A stretch of 64,000 bases of DNA from Jeongeupia wiesaeckerbachi. Its GTDB lineage: Bacteria; Pseudomonadota; Gammaproteobacteria; Burkholderiales; Chitinibacteraceae. How positions within the stretch are numbered: the first letter of the stretch is position 1; every line of letters begins with the position of its first letter. The DNA is taken from assembly GCF_050916355.1 (NCBI RefSeq), contig NZ_CP136946.1:1984001-2048000 (forward strand), in the 5' to 3' direction. Positions 62,157 to 64,000 of this stretch are shown here, one piece after another. Position numbers and translations under genes: made by a program. A model generated the notes under the pieces. That model saw only the letters and a list, made by a program, of their open reading frames with translations, was not told the DNA's origin and did no database searches.

Positions 62157-62545
62157 CCACGCTGACCTTGTTCTTCGATAGCCGTTGCCCACTGTGTTCG
62201 GCCGAAATGCGCCGTTTGGCGCGATGGGATCGCCACGGCCGGCTGGCCTATGCCGATATGCACGGCGATGGCTTTGATGCCGCGGATTACGGCACGAGCT
62301 GGGCGGCGATGGATGCCGAGCTGCATGCGCTGACGGCGGACGGACGCCTGCTGGTCGGCATCGATGCGATCGCTGCTGCCTATAGCGCGGTCGGACGAAG
62401 CTGGCTGGTGTTGCCGCTGAAGCTGCCGTTGACGAAGCCGCTCTGGGCCAGGCTCTACCGCTGGTTCGCGCACAATCGCTATCGCGCCAGCCGGGTGCTT
62501 GGATACGGCTGCGTGGATGGTGTCTGCGGCACACGCTATCGCTGA
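62153..62545 (+). CDS. DCC-family thiol-disulfide oxidoreductase-like protein (DUF393)
   Basis: A 130-residue protein with the DUF393 signature TLFFDSRCPLCSAEMRRLARWDRHGRL (CxxC at 12-15) and LYRWFAHNRYRASRVLG in the C-terminal half. DCC proteins are thioredoxin-like; their substrates are mostly unknown. The cysteine pair is CPLC. Start ATG 62153 overlaps the regulator's stop. Confidence 0.87.
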   Translation: MTTLTLFFDSRCPLCSAEMRRLARWDRHGRLAYADMHGDGFDAADYGTSWAAMDAELHALTADGRLLVGIDAIAAAYSAVGRSWLVLPLKLPLTKPLWARLYRWFAHNRYRASRVLGYGCVDGVCGTRYR

Positions 62546-62561
62546 TTTTTTTGCCTGTTTA

Positions 62562-62579
62562 TTTCTGTTTATTCAGAAA
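62562..62579. promoter_or_regulatory. Operator-like palindrome TTTCTG-N6-CAGAAA, site 2
   Basis: TTTCTG (62562-62567), TTTATT, CAGAAA (62574-62579), 83 bp before the TIGR01777-type gene and just after the DCC gene. Same arms and spacer length as 61581-61598; flanking bases TA and TA extend the symmetry by two. Confidence 0.6.
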
Positions 62580-62662
62580 TAAAAGAAATTATCTGGGCAT
62601 TTGCTTGTGTGTCGTCGTCGGCACGGCAGCCATGCCCGGATGCCAACACAAGGGGGCGCATC

Positions 62663-64000
62663 ATGTCGTTCGACGTTCTGGGTTGGGTATTGAATTTGCT
62701 GGTGCTGCAAGGCGTGCTCGGCGGACTGGACACGCTCTACCACCACGAGTTGACGGTCGGCCTGGCGATGAAGCCATCGGCCCGGCGCGAACTGTGCATC
62801 CATGCGCTGCGGGCATCGCTGTATGCCGTGGTGTTTGCCGCACTGGCGTGGCTGGCTTTTCATGGCGCCTGGGTGTGGGTGATCGCCGGACTGATCCTGC
62901 TCGAGGTCGGGCTGACCCTGTGGGACTTCGTGATCGAGGATGCGAGCCGCAAGCTGCCGGCAACCGAGCGGGTGCTGCACACGGTGCTGGCGATCAATGG
63001 CGGCGCGGTATTCGGGCTTTATGCCTGGCAGCTGGTGCAGTGGCACGCGCTGGAGAGCGATCTGGTTCTCGTCGACCATGGCTGGCACAGCATCGTCCTG
63101 AGCGTGCTGGCGCTGGGCGTGTTCATCTCGGGGCTGCGGGATGCCCATGCCGCGTGGCGGATGAGCCGGCGCCCGGCGCGCGCGAACGCGTTTGCCGGCC
63201 TGCCGCATCAGCGGGTGCTGGTGACCGGTGGTACCGGCTTCATCGGCGAGGCCTTGCTGAACCAGCTCGTGGCGGCCGGCCACGCGGTGACCGTGCTGAC
63301 GCGGCGGCCACTCGATGCGGCCTATCTGTTCCAGGGACGGGTGCGCAGCATTGCGTCGCTGGCACAGCTGCATGCTGCCGAGCGATTCGACGTGGTGATC
63401 AATCTGGCCGGCGCGCCAGTGATCGGCCCGCGCTGGAGCCCGGCCCGCAAGGCGGTCTTGCTGGCCAGCCGGATGAGGACGACCGACGCGCTGCTGGCCT
63501 GGCTGGCGCGCGCCGAGCAGGCGCCGGCGGTGTGGGTGCAGGCCTCGGCGATCGGCTTCTATGGCGTCCGTCCGGGAGACGAACTGCTGTCCGAGCGAAG
63601 CGCCGCCGGCAGCGGTTTCATGAGCGAGCTGTGCCAGCGCTGGGAGGCGCGTGCCGGGCAGGCCGGTGGCGTGCGGCAGGTCGTGCTCAGGCTGGGGCTG
63701 GTATTCGGGCACGGCGGCGCGCTGCCGCCTTTGCTGCTGCCTTACCGATTGGGCGTTGGCGGACGTGTCGGCAGCGGCGCGCAGGTGATGAGCTGGATCC
63801 ATCTGGATGATGTGTTGGCGCTGATTGCGCGCAGTATCGTCGACCCGACGCTGCGTGGGGTCTACAACGCGGTGGCGCCCGAAGCGGTCAGTCAGGCCGA
63901 GTTCGCCAGCATGGTCGGTGGCTTGCTCGGCCGGCCGGTGTGGCTGGCGCTGCCAGCTGGTTTGCTGCGCCGCGTGCTCGGCGAGATGGCGCAGCTGCTC
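62663..64000 (+). CDS. TIGR01777-family SDR oxidoreductase with N-terminal membrane domain (partial)
   Basis: The frame is open from ATG 62663 to the window's end (446 codons). Residues ~1-170 form a membrane domain of about four helices with conserved-looking polar residues (DTLYHHEL at 23-30, WDFVIED at 87-93, ERVLHTVL at 102-109). Then comes a Rossmann domain starting VLVTGGTGFIGEALL (~185-199), with the TIGR01777 pattern NLAGAPV, ASAIGFYG and SWIHLDDV. TIGR01777 proteins (YfcH-like) are NAD(P)-dependent epimerase-like enzymes of unknown substrate. The membrane fusion may localise the enzyme. The C-terminus lies beyond the window. Confidence 0.88.
   Translation, partial: MSFDVLGWVLNLLVLQGVLGGLDTLYHHELTVGLAMKPSARRELCIHALRASLYAVVFAALAWLAFHGAWVWVIAGLILLEVGLTLWDFVIEDASRKLPATERVLHTVLAINGGAVFGLYAWQLVQWHALESDLVLVDHGWHSIVLSVLALGVFISGLRDAHAAWRMSRRPARANAFAGLPHQRVLVTGGTGFIGEALLNQLVAAGHAVTVLTRRPLDAAYLFQGRVRSIASLAQLHAAERFDVVINLAGAPVIGPRWSPARKAVLLASRMRTTDALLAWLARAEQAPAVWVQASAIGFYGVRPGDELLSERSAAGSGFMSELCQRWEARAGQAGGVRQVVLRLGLVFGHGGALPPLLLPYRLGVGGRVGSGAQVMSWIHLDDVLALIARSIVDPTLRGVYNAVAPEAVSQAEFASMVGGLLGRPVWLALPAGLLRRVLGEMAQLL

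Overview
The window is GC-rich, densely coded DNA from a free-living Gram-negative bacterium. The gene set points to a betaproteobacterium: an APS-type CysH beside CysB, a Nudix-ThiE-like fusion, an alaA-hom-thrC cluster, and two amino-sugar loci. The amino-sugar loci suggest a chitin-degrading member of the Neisseriales (Chitinibacteraceae-like); that placement is inference. No rRNA, tRNA, CRISPR array, complete insertion sequence or replication origin was recognised.

Layout. 1-3200: the 3' end of an lrgB-type gene, a sugar-lactone-oxidase-like flavoprotein, a degraded second copy of the lrgB end and a Kelch-like protein; this looks like an acquired or rearranged patch. 3244-5633: ybaN-like gene and recG. 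5763-9241: FlxA-like protein and a redox cluster (FMN reductase, OsmC, two pirins). 9436-11305: DUF2164, patatin-like lipoprotein and TrmO. 11447-14791: a large CHASE/PAS/LOV/GGDEF diguanylate cyclase. 14994-18933: Na+-coupled symporter, PhnD-like binding protein and YqhD.

19468-26712 is an N-acetylgalactosamine/galactosamine operon: a frameshifted AgaR-like repressor, AgaZ/KbaZ, AgaS, PTS components IIB, IIC, IID and IIA, and an AgaA/NagA deacetylase. A 140-bp palindromic repeat sits between IID and IIA. The expected pathway is uptake as a 6-phosphate, deacetylation, then deamination/isomerisation to tagatose-6-phosphate. No catalytic aldolase subunit (AgaY/KbaY) is present in the window.

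26786-46913 is mostly housekeeping: imelysin-like protein, amidase, MFS transporter, proS, lytic transglycosylase, DUF488, thioesterase, YoaK, DUF937-OmpA protein, Crp-like regulator, xth, cytochrome c', DUF4124-glutaredoxin protein, LysR/EmrE pair, Nudix-ThiE fusion, DUF815 ATPase, YfaZ, NudF, and cysB/TauE/cysH.

47168-55878 is a second amino-sugar locus: a BadF-type glucosamine/GlcNAc kinase, a GntR/UTRA regulator, two paralogous binding proteins, two MalF/MalG-type permeases, an MsmK-type ATPase and a secreted polysaccharide deacetylase. It probably imports chito-oligosaccharides or GlcNAc, with phosphorylation inside the cell. 55943-60829 (minus strand) is a compact alaA-GNAT-hom-(DUF6998-like)-thrC unit interrupted by an A/T-richer foreign-looking gene. 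61078-64000 holds a Mth938-like protein and a GbsR-like regulator/DCC protein/TIGR01777 oxidoreductase cluster with two matching palindromes that are good operator candidates.

The strongest observations for follow-up are: the family of ~140-bp palindromic intergenic repeats (three good copies, two decayed); the paired TTTCTG-N6-CAGAAA sites around the GbsR-like regulator; the foreign gene inside hom-thrC; the broken agaR with its operator-like sites; and a LOV domain with the photoactive Cys but without the usual Gln.
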